Of a stretch of DNA of 64,000 nt, positions 30,258-43,302 are shown in pieces. The DNA comes from Acanthamoeba castellanii str. Neff (Eukaryota; Discosea; Longamoebia; Acanthamoebidae), in contig NW_004457611.1 in assembly GCF_000313135.1 (NCBI RefSeq), forward strand, positions 213,074 through 277,073, given 5' to 3'. Position 1 is the stretch's first letter. The number at the start of each line of letters is the position of its first letter. Under the pieces are notes generated by a model. That model was not told where the DNA came from. It saw only the letters and a list, made by a program, of their open reading frames with translations, and did no database searches. The position numbers and the translations under genes are program-made.

Positions 30258-32915
30258 ATGAGCCAACACGAGCAGAAGGACGAAAAGAAGGCCAAGGGTG
30301 GTGGCGACGGCCACCTGAGCCTGGTGGTGCTGGGTGCGTCTGGGGACCTCGCCAAAAAGATGGTGTTCCCCGCGCTCTTTGCACTCTACAAGCAGGACCT
30401 CCTGCCCAAGTCGCTCGTCGTCGTGGGCCACGCTCGCTCCGAGCTCGACGATGCCGAGTTCAAGAAGAAGATCAGCGAGAAGTTCAGCATCGACGAAGAC
30501 AACAAGGATGCAGAGGAGAAGAAGCGAAAAGAGGTATATGTGCTTCCCATCCTCTACGCAAAAGCTCATTGCAATGACACCACCGTGCACGAGGCAGTTC
30601 CTGGACAGGTGCGTGTACCACCGGGGCAAGTACGACGAGGCCGAGTCGTTTGCCGATCTCGACAAGCTGCTCCAGGAGTACGAGGAGAAGGCGGGCGACG
30701 GCGCCAACCGGTTGTTCTACCTCGCAATCCCGCCCTCCGTCTACGCCGATGCGGCCAAGGCCATTCGCGGTACATCTCACCAACACAAGCTGCCGTCGTT
30801 GCTTTGATTACTCTCGAGAGGCTTGGAGAGCTGGTGTTTACTTGCCAGCGCACTACTCTCTCTGATGATCTCGCGATCTGCAGAAAAGGGGCTGAGCAAG
30901 AAGGGCTGGAATCGCTTCGTGCTGGAGAAGCCGTTCGGACGCGATGCCGAGTCCTCGGCCGAGCTGAGCCGTAAGCTGAGCAAGGTACGCGTAACAACAT
31001 TAATGTAGCACCATATGCTGCATTCCCAACTTTGGACGATGATTCTGACACACGACACACACACGACACACACACGACACGAATCGATTTCGTGCAGCTT
31101 TTCGACGAGGAGGAGGTTTATAGGATCGATCACTACCTCGGCAAGGAGATGGTGCAGAACCTGCTCGTGCTTCGGTTTGCCAACGAGGTCTTCGAGCCCG
31201 GTATGTTTATCCGCCGACGCAGCGGCATTCTTTCCTCTCTCGCTTCCGCACTAAGGTCTCTCATCTGCCCCTGTGCGCTCTCTCCCCAATCACTATATTG
31301 CAGTGTGGAACAAGGACCACATCGCCAACGTGCGCATCACCCTCGAGGAGGACTTTGGCGCGGAAGGCCGGGGCGGTTACTTCGACGAGGTGCCCCCCCC
31401 ACCGGTCCGCCCTATTAGGTGCAGAAAGAAGAGAGCGTAACACTCACACGCGGCGATGATGACACTCGGCTTCAGTTTGGAATCATCAGGGACGTCATGC
31501 AGAACCACTTGATCCAGGTGCTCGCCCTGGTGGCCATGGAACCTCCCAAGTCGCTTGGCGCCTCCGACATTCAGTACACGCCTTTCCCTCTAGGAAGCTC
31601 TTCTTGGTGGATCTTCAGTCAATGGCACTGACTGGCGTGTGCGATGGTGCGTGTGCGTTGTGTGCAGGGATGCCAAGACTAAGGTCCTGAAGAGCATCGC
31701 GCCCATCAAGCCTGACGACATTCTCATCGGCCAGTACACCGCCTCCGACGACCAAGGCGAGAAGAAGAAGGGCTACACCGACGACCCGTCCATTCCCAAC
31801 AAGCATTCCCTCACCCCCACTTTCGCCGTGACCGAGCTCCGCGTTAACAACGACAGGTGCGCCTCAGGGTCGTGTGTGTCGTGTATCGTGTGTTTACAAT
31901 GTTGGCGCACAGTCTTAACTCTCTTCTTGCTAATTCTTTTAGGTGGGAAGGCACGCCGTTCATCATCAAAAGCGGCAAGGCGCTCAACGACCACAAGTCA
32001 GGTGCGCCTCGCCTTTCTCATTCTCGTCCGTACTTTGGAGTAGCGGACCGCATACTTGGCTAACGGTGGAACAACTGTGTGCGAGCACATGTAGAGGTCC
32101 GCATCCAGTTCAAGCCGTCCAAGCTCAAGGACCTCTTTGACGAGGACCTGCCCCCCAACGAGCTGGTGCTCCGGGTGCAGCCCAACGAAGCCGTCTACCT
32201 CAAGATGCTCACCAAGAAGCCCGGTTCGTGCGCGCTCTTCGCCTTTTGCCCTCTTTGCGCGGGTAGAATGCGGGACTGACTTTACCGCTCGACCAGGGTT
32301 GACGGAGGAGCAAGCCCTGATCGAGCTGGACCTGACGTACAAGTCGCGCTTTGCGGCTGAGGGCAAGGCGCCGCGGATCCCGGGCGCGTACGAGCGCCTG
32401 GTGCTCGATGTGATCAAGGGTACGCCTCAAGCACCATTTTACATCGCCTCCAAATGGGCCAATGAAAAAAGTCAACTACCGTTGTTAGCTGCTGATGAGC
32501 TGCAACCTGTTTGCGTGTACGTGTGTGTTGTCGGCAGGCGACCACCGGCTTTTCGTGCGAGACGACGAGCTTGCTGCCGGTACGTCACGCTCGTCACCTC
32601 GGCCACGCACTTGGCCTGGCACCACTTACCGTGTGCAATGTGTGCGTGTGTGCTTCCACCAGCGTGGGACATCTTTACGCCAATCTTGCATCATCTCGAA
32701 GACCAGAAGGTGGAGCCCATCCCCTACGCCTACGGCTCGCGTGGACCTGCAGAGGTACCCACCGCCCAGTACCACACCACGGATCTCTCTTCTGTGTCGG
32801 CGTCGCCTTGCGCTCATCGCGTACGCTCTCGCGCTCCTAGGCGGACGAGTTCATCCGAGCGCGCGGCTTCCGACTGACGCCGGGCTACCAGTGGCCCAAG
32901 ACTTCTGCCTTGTGA
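30258..32915 (+). CDS. G6PD: Glucose-6-phosphate 1-dehydrogenase
   Basis: Oxidises glucose 6-phosphate to 6-phosphogluconolactone with NADP+, the entry step of the oxidative pentose phosphate pathway, cytosolic. Thirteen exons, all in phase: 30258-30533, 30598-30769, 30884-30984, 31098-31200, 31304-31389, 31476-31573, 31668-31856, 31943-32001, 32095-32223, 32297-32419, 32538-32579, 32663-32754 and 32841-32915, giving 514 aa (human 515). Landmarks: the nucleotide-binding fingerprint [10 protein letters not shown], the active-site segment RIDHYLGKE with catalytic His and substrate Lys, [35 protein letters not shown] and [15 protein letters not shown]. No organellar presequence is apparent; the N-terminus is a short hydrophilic Lys-rich tail. 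The gene diverges from the PH/coiled-coil gene, with 296 bp between start codons. Confidence 0.97.
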
Positions 32916-33424
32916 GAGTGAGCTACGGAAAAGACACCACAAGAATGGGCCACCAACCACCAACTCTCTCTTCCCCTCTCTTCCCCTCAACCGTGTCGCG
33001 CCCGCCGCGGGGGGCACGAACTCTGGCCGCGGTCAACAAATGCCAGCCAATGAGGGCGGGTTGGCGTTTATGTTCTTTTTTGGGAATGTAAGCCGCTTAT
33101 TGGCCACGAGTGTGGAACACAGGAAGATGTCGGGGAGAGATGGCGTTGCTGCTCTATAATGGGTCCTCGGCCGTTCCTCTGCACGCTCAGGGCGCCAATT
33201 GGCGTCTCTTCATGACCTTAGTAGTACGCCATCTCTCTCGCCTCGCGGAGTCTTTAGTGGTCCGATCTCGCAGCACCCATTTGACCCACCACCTCCAGCC
33301 TTGCACAACGTCCCAACCCCCTTTGCTTTCTCCTCTTTCTCTTCTTCCTCACAAGCTGGGCCTTCTCGTCCACATATCACTCTGGTACTGGTACGAGAAC
33401 ATCGCAAGCAAATAACTTCAAGAG
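32916..33424. other. Intergenic region between G6PD and the GATA-type gene
   Basis: About 510 bp with no convincing gene. It should carry the G6PD 3' UTR and the promoter of the GATA gene. Confidence 0.5.
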
Positions 33425-35094
33425 ATGGAGATGCAAGACGCTATGGCCTTCCTATCTGCCCTGCAGATCTTTCATCAGTCTGGTTCATCACACCTGGTTC
33501 GCTCTCTCTCTTTATGTTTTATTTGTTTCGCTTGCCCACGGCTTCGCCCTTCGCCCGACTTCGCCTTCTGCTCCTTTGATTCGGTGGTGCCTTTGGGTTC
33601 GGGAGTGTCGCAAGGCACCAGCGCCTTGTTGTCCACCGTAATTTTACCACTTGATCCCCCCGAGAGATCTTCTGGGTTACCTCGGTCATCAAAGGACCAA
33701 TGGCCAGCCCCCTCTTTCTTTGGTTGGCGGATCAAGTGCACCCCGGGTGTGTGCTCATCTTCTTCTTCTTCTTCATTACCTTCAGGACTCCTCCTCGCCG
33801 CAGCCGCCGCACTTGGTGGCCCTCCCTCCGGCCACGATCGTGAATCGCCATCGGCCCCACCAGCCTCTGCCCCACCACCAGGTCGACCAGGACGTCAACC
33901 AGCTGCTGCTGCTCTCGGCCGTTCACTACCCGGGCGCCCTCCACCTGAGCGTGCCCTTCCCGCCCTTCGGCCTTCCATCACGAGCCTCGCCCACGCCCGC
34001 CGCATTCGCTCCGGCCACGCCGACGCCGACGACGACTAAGGCCGCGCCCCCCGGGTCCCCGCACGAATCGCAGGCGACGGCCAAGCGTAGCCGGCGGCGG
34101 GTGTCGATGACGACATCGTCGGCTTCTCGGATGTCTTCCCCGACCACCAGCCACACCAAGATGGACATCAACTTCCTGACCACGCCCACTGAATGCCACG
34201 ACCACAGCTTCGAATTCGGCGGCGCGGTCGTGGAATGGTCTTCCCCGCTCTCGTCGCCCCGCGGGTCGCCTCGCTCGGGCCGCACTCGCTCCTGCGGCGA
34301 AGAGTCGCCCCTGCCCCCGTCGCCGCCGCCAGCGGGCCGAGCCGACCGCCACCATCACCCTGGTGGTGGTGGCCACCAGGCGGGGAATCGGGTGGTGCAG
34401 CTGGCGGCGGAGGAGGTCAAGGAGCGGTGGCGGGAGAGGGAGGAGTCCATGGTCTCCCTCAAGCACACTCACAAGGCCATCGCCGCCAACCGCCAGGCCC
34501 AGCAGAACCAGAACCAGAAGAGGCGGCGGAAGGACCAACCGACCAGCAGCAGCAGCAGCAGCAGCTCGCAGGAAGACGAAGAAGATGAGAGCGACGGAGG
34601 CCACGACGCGGCCGGCGGCAGCAGGGAGCCGCGGGTGATGACAGGCCGCACGTGCATGCACTGCGGCATCACCTCTACGCCGGAGTGGCGCACCGGACCC
34701 GACGGCAAGGGCACCCTCTGCAACGCGTACGCGCCCACCATCCCCATCTCACCAGGCGTTGGTCTGACTGTTGGCACTCACATCATGTCCGCACCATCAC
34801 GATCAATCCCTTCATCATCACCGATGGCGTCATCACGGCAGGTGCGGGCTGCGGTACCGCAAGTTCGTGCGTGCGGAGGAGAAGAGGGGCGTCGTGATCG
34901 CCTTCCCCGCCATGCCCGCCCTCGCCAAGCCGCGCAAGCGACGACGCCTGGCCCAGCAGCAGCAGCAGACGTCTGATGAGGCCGACGGTGGCGGTGAGAG
35001 TGTCCTGATGGACACGACCCGCACCAGGACGAAGCAAGACAACCGCGACCAGGCCCACAAGAAGAAGAAGAAGCGAAAGGCGACGGCCAGCTGA
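33425..35094 (+). CDS. GATA-type zinc-finger transcription factor
   Basis: Nuclear DNA-binding protein. Exons 33425-33496, 33786-34726 and 34842-35094 phase to 421 aa. The single GATA finger lies near the C-terminus: CMHCGITSTPEWRTGPDGKG, then TLCNACGLRYRKF. Spacing is C-X2-C-X18-C-X2-C, the class IVb spacing typical of plant GATA factors; most animal and fungal fingers have X17. The intron 34727-34841 splits the alanine codon between the last two zinc ligands. A basic tail follows (KPRKRRR and a Lys-rich end KKKKKRKATAS), likely for nuclear import and DNA contacts. The rest is Ser/Pro-rich, with one helix VVQLAAEEVKERWREREESM. A direct first-to-second exon join keeps phase, but an extra exon in 33497-33785 cannot be excluded. 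Target genes are unknown. Confidence 0.88.
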
Positions 35095-35264
35095 CTCCTC
35101 CTGTGGGCGACTTCACGTACCACATTTAAAATGGCCAGTGCAAAGCTGCTTATTTGGCGACGTCTTGTTTTTTCTTCAGAAGAGCCAATTTTAGGTACAA
35201 AAACAACGAAGGCCCCAGCAGAAAAATATTAAAAGAATAAAAAGAAAAGACAGAAGAAAATATC

Positions 35265-36832
<1,568 letters not shown>

Positions 36833-36932
36833 ACCATAAGTATGCTGTTGTGGTCACTTACTGGCTGCTCCTTTTGGCCAGCCCTTAACTGGGCGAGCAA
36901 AACATGTTGTCCTTTAAACGTTCATGCTCACA

Positions 36933-38742
36933 CTACTCGTCGATGTCTTCGTCCTGGCTGGACAGGATGACCATGTGGAAGTTGTAGGCCTGGGCGATGT
37001 CATCGTAGGGCAGCAGGAAGCCGAAGAGGCAGTGCAGCGTGTCGGCGTCCAGTGGCGTGTGCCACTTCTCCCGCAGCTCCGCAAGCCGCTCCACCTGGAC
37101 GATGGGGAGGCGACGAAAACCACGCACCATCACCCACGTGAGTGCTGTGTTCCATATGTGCGTGTGCGAATCTTGAGCGGCGGTGCGTGTCGCGGAGGAG
37201 GCGCACCTCGGGTATGGTGATCTCGTCTTCGTAGGGGCAAAAGGTGCTCTGTGTTTCGCCGTGTGTCACCTGGAATTCTTCGCCTGTGGTGCGGTGGGCG
37301 GTGGCGTGTGAGACACGCAGACAAAGAATGACGGGGACAGGAAAGAACCCTCAATCTGAAAAGAGATCTGGTACTGCGACCAGCAGTACACATTGTCGCC
37401 GTATTGGTGCCTGCCTGCGGACATGACACACGAAGACACNNNNNNNNNNNNNNNNNNNNNNNNNNNNNNNNNNNNNNNNNNNNNNNNNNNNNNNNNNNNN
37501 NNNNNNNNNNNNNNNNNNNNNNNNNNNNNNNNNNNNNNNNNNNNNNNNNNNNNNNNNNNNNNNNNNNNNNNNNNNNNNNNNNNNNNNNNNNNNNNNNNNN
37601 NNNNNNNNNNNNNNNNNNNNNNNNNNNNNNNNNNNNNNNNNNNNNNNNNNNNNNNNNNNNNNNNNNNNNNNNNNNNNNNNNNNNNNNNNNNNNNNNNNNN
37701 NNNNNNNNNNNNNNNNNNNNNNNNNNNNNNNNNNNNNNNNNNNNNNNNNNNNNNNNNNNNNNNNNNNNNNNNNNNNNNNNNNNNNNNNNNNNNNNNNNNN
37801 NNNNNNNNNNNNNNNNNNNNNNNNNNNNNNNNNNNNNNNNNNNNNNNNNNNNNNNNNNNNNNNNNNNNNNNNNNNNNNNNNNNNNNNNNNNNNNNNNNNN
37901 NNNNNNNNNNNNNNNNNNNNNNNNNNNNNNNNNNNNNNNNNNNNNNNNNNNNNNNNNNNNNNNNNNNNNNNNNNNNNNNNNNNNNNNNNNNNNNNNNNNN
38001 NNNNNNNNNNNNNNNNNNNNNNNNNNNNNNNNNNNNNNNNNNNNNNNNNNNNNNNNNNNNNNNNNNNNNNNNNNNNNNNNNNNNNNNNNNNNNNNNNNNN
38101 NNNNNNNNNNNNNNNNNNNNNNNNNNNNNNNNNNNNNNNNNNNNNNNNNNNNNNNNNNNNNNNNNNNNNNNNNNNNNNNNNNNNNNNNNNNNNNNNNNNN
38201 NNNNNNNNNNNNNNNNNNNNNNNNNNNNNNNNNNNNNNNNNNNNNNNNNNNNNNNNNNNNNNNNNNNNNNNNNNNNNNNNNNNNNNNNNNNNNNNNNNNN
38301 NNNNNNNNNNNNNNNNNNNNNNNNNNNNNNNNNNNNNNNNNNNNNNNNNNNNNNNNNNNNNNNNNNNNNNNNNNNNNNNNNNNNNNNNNNNNNNNNNNNN
38401 NNCCTCGTCGCCCTGTTCACCGCACGCAGCGGATGGTCCAGCTGCTGCAAGCTCGTAATTCCCTCCAATCAGATCGCAGGGAAATACAACAGAGTGGCAT
38501 TGGGGGGGGAGCTGGACCTGGTCGGCCTGGGCGTAGAGGGCGTAGTCGAGGATGATGTTGAGCAGGTTCGGGTCGTCCGGCAGGCACGGAGCTCCGACCT
38601 CTTTATTTTTCTTTACTTTCTTCTCCTTCTTCTTCTTCTTGTGCTTCTTTTTCTGTTTCTTCTTCGCGCGCTTCACTTCTTCCTCTTCTTCTTGGGCCGC
38701 CTCCTTCTCCCTCACCTCCGCCTCCTTGCGCTTCCGGGCCAT
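36933..38742 (-). CDS. Uncharacterised Lys-rich protein, interrupted by assembly gap
   Basis: The start ATG at 38742 gives MARKRKEAEVREKE and a very basic/acidic N-terminus, then PCLPDDPNLLNIILDYALYA. After the gap the reading resumes (37416-about 37350) with RHQYGDNVYCWSQYQISFQIE. It continues through GEEFQVTHGETQSTFCPYED to EITIPE, then VERLAELREKWHTPLDADTL and FGFLLPYDDIAQAYNF before the TAG at 36933-36935. Exon joins on the right side of the gap keep phase. The C-terminal half looks folded and conserved, but I do not recognise it. About 960 nt are unknown, so any domain in the middle is hidden. It lies head-to-tail with the lipase gene; its start is 84 bp after the lipase stop. Confidence 0.6.
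37440..38402. other. Assembly gap (963 N)
   Basis: Run of undetermined bases inside the Lys-rich unknown gene. Its length may be an estimate rather than measured. Confidence 0.99.
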
Positions 38743-38826
38743 CTTGTGGCAATAACTGAAAAAAAAAGAAAATAAATAAAAGAATAGAGATTGGCCAATA
38801 CCAGGAAAAGATATTGGGTGGAATGA

Positions 38827-40643
38827 TCAGCACACGATGGGGGAGGGCTGGTCGAGGGTGTGGTGGCCGCAGCCGCCGCGGAGGAGCGGGCAGAGGAGGT
38901 GGCCCAGGAAGTGGCAGTCGGGGAAGGCCATCTCCGTGTCGCACCGCACGTCCTGCACCGTGCCGCCGGGCTGGTCGATCGCCGAGATCAAGTCCGACGT
39001 CGTCCTGGCACATCAAACATATCAATATGTCAATATATATAATATAAACATCACTGGTTGGTTGGGCTTTGGGGCAGGGGCGTGTACCGGATGGTGGCTG
39101 TCCATTGCTGGATGGCATCAAATTCGACGCCAAATTTCCTGCGAGCGAAAGAAAGAACGAAGAGCGTCAGAAAGAGCGAGAGCGAAAGCGATCAAGGGTG
39201 AAGAGAGAGGGGAGGGGGGGAAAGAACGAAGGGGCGTAAGGGGAGACTTACCGGCGTGAGTAGACGATGCCGGGGGCGTTGTAGGTGATCGCGGGGAGAC
39301 CCTCCTTGGCGCCCACCACCTGCGCCACCGAGCCGCCGAGCGAATGGCCCGTCATCATCACCTTCCGCTGCGATTTGATCTGTCGTACCACAAAAAGATG
39401 CAACCGTCCAATCGCGATTAGCTCAGTCTGGTGGTGCGAGTGGGCAAAAAAGTTATTACAAGTCGGTTGTAAGTAAGCGGCCTACCAGTTGCACGTAGGC
39501 CAGCACGGAGCTGAAGTAGGAGAAGTCGTCGTCCGTGGGCACGAACATGCGCTCCAAGTAGGACATCACCTGTATACATATATATTTATAAATATATAAA
39601 TATATAAATGTCGTTTTTCACGGTAACATGTGCGGATCAGTTAATTGAAGCTGCGTAGAACATAACACCCGCAGCGCACGCAGCGCGCATCAGGTCAAGT
39701 CGGGTACCTGAACGAGGACGGCGGTGGAGGAGTCGGGCCAGGTGAAGACGAACGGGAACACCATCGAGACCAGCTCCAGCTGGAGCGCCTCCGACCACAG
39801 GTCCAGGTCCTCCAGTCCGTCCACGATCGATGCCGTGCCGCGCACGCTCTGCGCATACAAAAGAGTGGATTTAGTGGCTTGGTGCGCGTGCGGTAGCGCG
39901 TGTGCGTGTGCGGTGTGTGCGGTGTTGACAGCGAAGGACGTACAACGACGGAGAGGTTGCGAGAAGGGGAGTAGAAGTCGAAGAAGTGGACGGGCTCCTG
40001 CTGGAAGTGGCGGAGCTGCCAGTCGGACCCATTGAACCAATGGTCGGCGTAGCGCCAGTAGTCCGTCGAGTTGATCTCGAAATACGCCAGCCTGTGCGCA
40101 CGTTCAGACATGCTGAGCCCACAAACACGCGCACACACACGCACACACACACGCCACCGCACACGACGATACAATGTTGGCCTACCAGGAGAGAAGGCCG
40201 AAGTCTACGATGTCGAGATCGCCCCACTGGGCGTTACAAAGCTGGTACTGCATTGGCGGCTGCTTCTCGGCGGCCACCGTCGTCTGGCGACCGTTCGCCA
40301 ATGATGATGGGTGCGATGGTGGTGGCGGTGATGGTGGTGGCTGCCGTGCCGCCAGCCGAGAAGACGACGACGATGGCGAAGAAGGTGATGATGAAGAAGA
40401 AGAAGATGAGATGAGGAGGGGAGGAGGGCGATGATGAAGTGGCGGAAGAAGAGTCGAGAGGGAGGGGCGGAGGGAGGAGGTTGAGGAGGGCGGGGCTGTC
40501 GGGGGAGATGTGGGCCGCCTGGGTCTGGGTGCTGAGGCTGCCCAGCAGGAACCCGAACCCGAGTAGCGTGAGGCCCAACAGCACCACGTACCTGCGCGTA
40601 TCACAATAGCAACGTGAGCACATGCAACACTATCGAAACCACA

Positions 40644-40698
<55 letters not shown>

Positions 40699-42892
40699 AG
40701 AGAGAGAAGGGAACATGGAGTACGGCGTACACGGCGAGGGGCCAGATGGAGGCCTTGCCCTTCCAGATGTGCTTGAAGGCGATGCCCACCGCCGGAAACG
40801 ACAGGAGGAAGAACAGCAGCGCCGATACGCCAGCGCGCACTGGAAGTGCGACAATCATATGATATGATGCGCAGTGAGCACCCTCGACGGCCACATCGTG
40901 TCATTGGTGTGAGTGGTGGGGCAGCAGCTACCGGAAATGAGACAAAACATGGTCACGATCACGAAGACGGACAGCGGCAGGAGGAGCCACGTCGACGACC
41001 ACAGCACACGCTTCGTAGCGCTGCATAGAGAGAAGGTGTGGGTGGTGAGTGGGCGGATGTAGAACATGGCCCGTCTGTGATATGTATGACACTATAAAAC
41101 AATATAATGTGTTCATGATAGGGGCAGGGCAAGTACCGGAAGCAGGAGCGGAAGCAGCCGGGCTGCTTGCGCGGAGGCACGAAGCCCAGGTTGATGGCCA
41201 CCTCCTCCTCCAGGGCCTCTTGCTCCGCCACCTCCATCCGGTGCCCCTTGACCTGTTCACCACATGTGTGTATGCCACGGTTAGGTTCGGGCTGGAATGT
41301 GAAGGATGACAGCCCAAATGGACGGGAGCGTGCCTGGAATTTCCACACGGCATTGTGGAAGGAGAGCGGAGTGGCGAGGGCGGCCAGGACGAGGCCCGTG
41401 CGGATGACCAGCGCGCGGCCCCACGACGCGTCGCCGCTCCGCTCCGACTCTCCGGCGCTGCCGCCTCCGGGCAGCTTGTAGGGCGCCTCGGCCCACTGCA
41501 CGCGAATCCATCGGTAGTACTCGCAGTGCTCCGACAGCGCCTGCCGATTGGCGTGCGTTGCTGACGTCAGCCCAACACAGCACAAGAGTGCATGATGACG
41601 TCAGCACATGTGGTGGTAGCGACCGGCACCTTAAAGTAGCCGGTGATGATGAAGAGGACGGCGAGGCCCAGGCACACGAGGAAGGAGATGCAGAGGAACC
41701 AGGCGGGGAAGAGCGACACGTCGCCGGCCACGACGGCCACCGGGATGGCGGCGATGACCGACGGCACGATGATGATGGTGCGCACCACGGCGTGCCGCCG
41801 CGTGTCGACCTCGCGCGCCGGCAGCAGCAGCGACGCCTCGGGACTGTACCACCGCGACAGCACCTGCGCCACATGAAATTATTAGTAATAAATTGTTAGT
41901 ATTATCATTATTGGCATTGGCATTGGTATTGGTATTGTTCGTAATAGTCAATTATGAACATAATTATTAGTGTTATTGGAAAAATAAATGACAGGTTTGA
42001 GTACCCGTTGGGGAAGGGTGGTGAAGAGGAGACGATCGGCGAACTTGCGGTATTGCGCCCTTCGCGGCACCGAATCGGCCACGAGCGCGAACACGTCATG
42101 GATCAGGATCTGCGGATTCAACACAAAAATACAAAATACAAAACAACGTTTGTTCTTCTCTCGTCAGTCCTGATCCACACCGGTCCAGTGTCGTGTGTGT
42201 GTTGTGTGTGATGTAACAACGTACCGGGAAGGCGGTGACCGCGTACAACCCGAAGATGATCAACGCGACTATAATGAAGTTGGTGGTGAGGTTGCACGTC
42301 AATGTAGGCAATGTTGTTTTGGGGAGAGGGGGAGGGCGTACTGACGACGACGGGGTAGACGGCGCTGCTGAAGTTGCGCGCGGTGGCGCAGGTGAAGATG
42401 AGCTGCGACAGGAAGTTGATGCTGAAGGAGATGGTGGTGACGAACACCACCACGAACACATACATACAGTACAGGTACGTGATCACCGACACAAAGTCCC
42501 ACACCGACTCCTTGAGCCTGCCGACCCCCAACACCACACCGCCAGCAATCTTAGTCAGCACAAGCGCACACGACACACGACACACGACACACGCACACGC
42601 ATCACGCACACGCACACGCACACGCACACACACACACACGTTACCGACGCATTTTGGGAAGGGATTTGAGGCTCTTGCGGTGGCCAGCGGGCAGCACGGC
42701 GGGAGCGAAGACGCTGCCGTGCTCGCCGCTGTCGTCGTCGTAGCGATGGCGGTGGGTGCCAGTGCGCGGCTGCGGGAGCGGCGAGCCGTACGACTCAGTC
42801 TCCGAGAAGTCGCCGTCCGACGCCAGCGAGCCATTGAGCAGCAGCCGCGGGTCCTCTTCCTCCTGTGTGTAGCGTCACTCTTCATCAGCCAT
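38827..42892 (-). CDS. Polytopic membrane protein with C-terminal class 3 lipase domain
   Basis: About 16 exons. The N-terminus is hydrophilic (LLLNGSLASDGDFSETESYG). Many hydrophobic segments follow, for example FVSVITYLYCMYVFVVVFVT, NFIIVALIIFGLYAVTAFP, VVRTIIIVPSVIAAIPVAVV, FLCISFLVCLGLAVLFIITG, WLLLPLSVFVIVTMFCLIS, ALLFFLLSFPAVGIAF and YVVLLGLTLLGFGFLLG: at least eight membrane spans. The lipase domain starts near 40094 (LAYFEINSTDYWRYADHW), then VRGTASIVDGLEDLDLWSEA and the nucleophile elbow VMMTGHSLGGSVAQ. It ends DCHFLGHLLCPLL then RGGCGHHTLDQ, offering the His. Architecture resembles diacylglycerol lipases (membrane domain plus lipase_3) but with more spans. A frame break is needed around 40300-40450 in a Ser-coding repeat. 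The start (ATG 42892-42890) is provisional because it is out of frame with the next coding block. Confidence 0.75.
40645..40694. repeat. (CA)n microsatellite in lipase-gene intron
   Basis: About 25 uninterrupted CA units between two membrane-span exons. Confidence 0.9.
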
Positions 42893-43302
42893 AATTAATA
42901 ATAACTGAACGATTTATCGATTATTTTTTTATTTATCGATTTATATTGTTGGATTTATTTTTTAATTAAAATACCTTCGACTCATTTATATATATTTATT
43001 TTATTCAGTGCTATTTTTGTCTGGGGCAAGAGGGAGGGGGCACCTCGCTCAAGTCTGGCCGAACCACCGAGTGCGCCCGCAACATGATCCTGGACGAAGA
43101 TGGCAGGGAAGAAGGCGCACAGACTGGTCCCGGTTCCTTGGCCGGCCCGATAACGCGAAAAGCTAGAGTACAAGTTCCCTTGGCCTGTGATTTTGTTATT
43201 TTTATTTTTTTTCATGCTGACCTCATTTGGCAAAGTTGCACAAAAGCTGCGCAGTGGGCTGAAACAGCGCTTCTTGTTGTAGAAACACCACGATCGAGAG
43301 AG
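42893..43302. promoter_or_regulatory. AT-rich region shared by divergent lipase and peroxiredoxin genes
   Basis: About 410 bp between the provisional start of the membrane lipase (minus) and the ATG of the peroxiredoxin (plus). The first about 100 bp are unusually AT-rich for this genome (runs of TTTATT and TTAATTAAAA). No gene seen; probably a two-way promoter. Confidence 0.45.

Noticed and set aside
33475..33741. Minus-strand small protein in the GATA intron
   Set aside because: No start context or family similarity; it lies within an intron of the plus-strand gene.
37266..38775. Long frames across the N run
   Set aside because: Undetermined bases cannot be counted as open reading frame.
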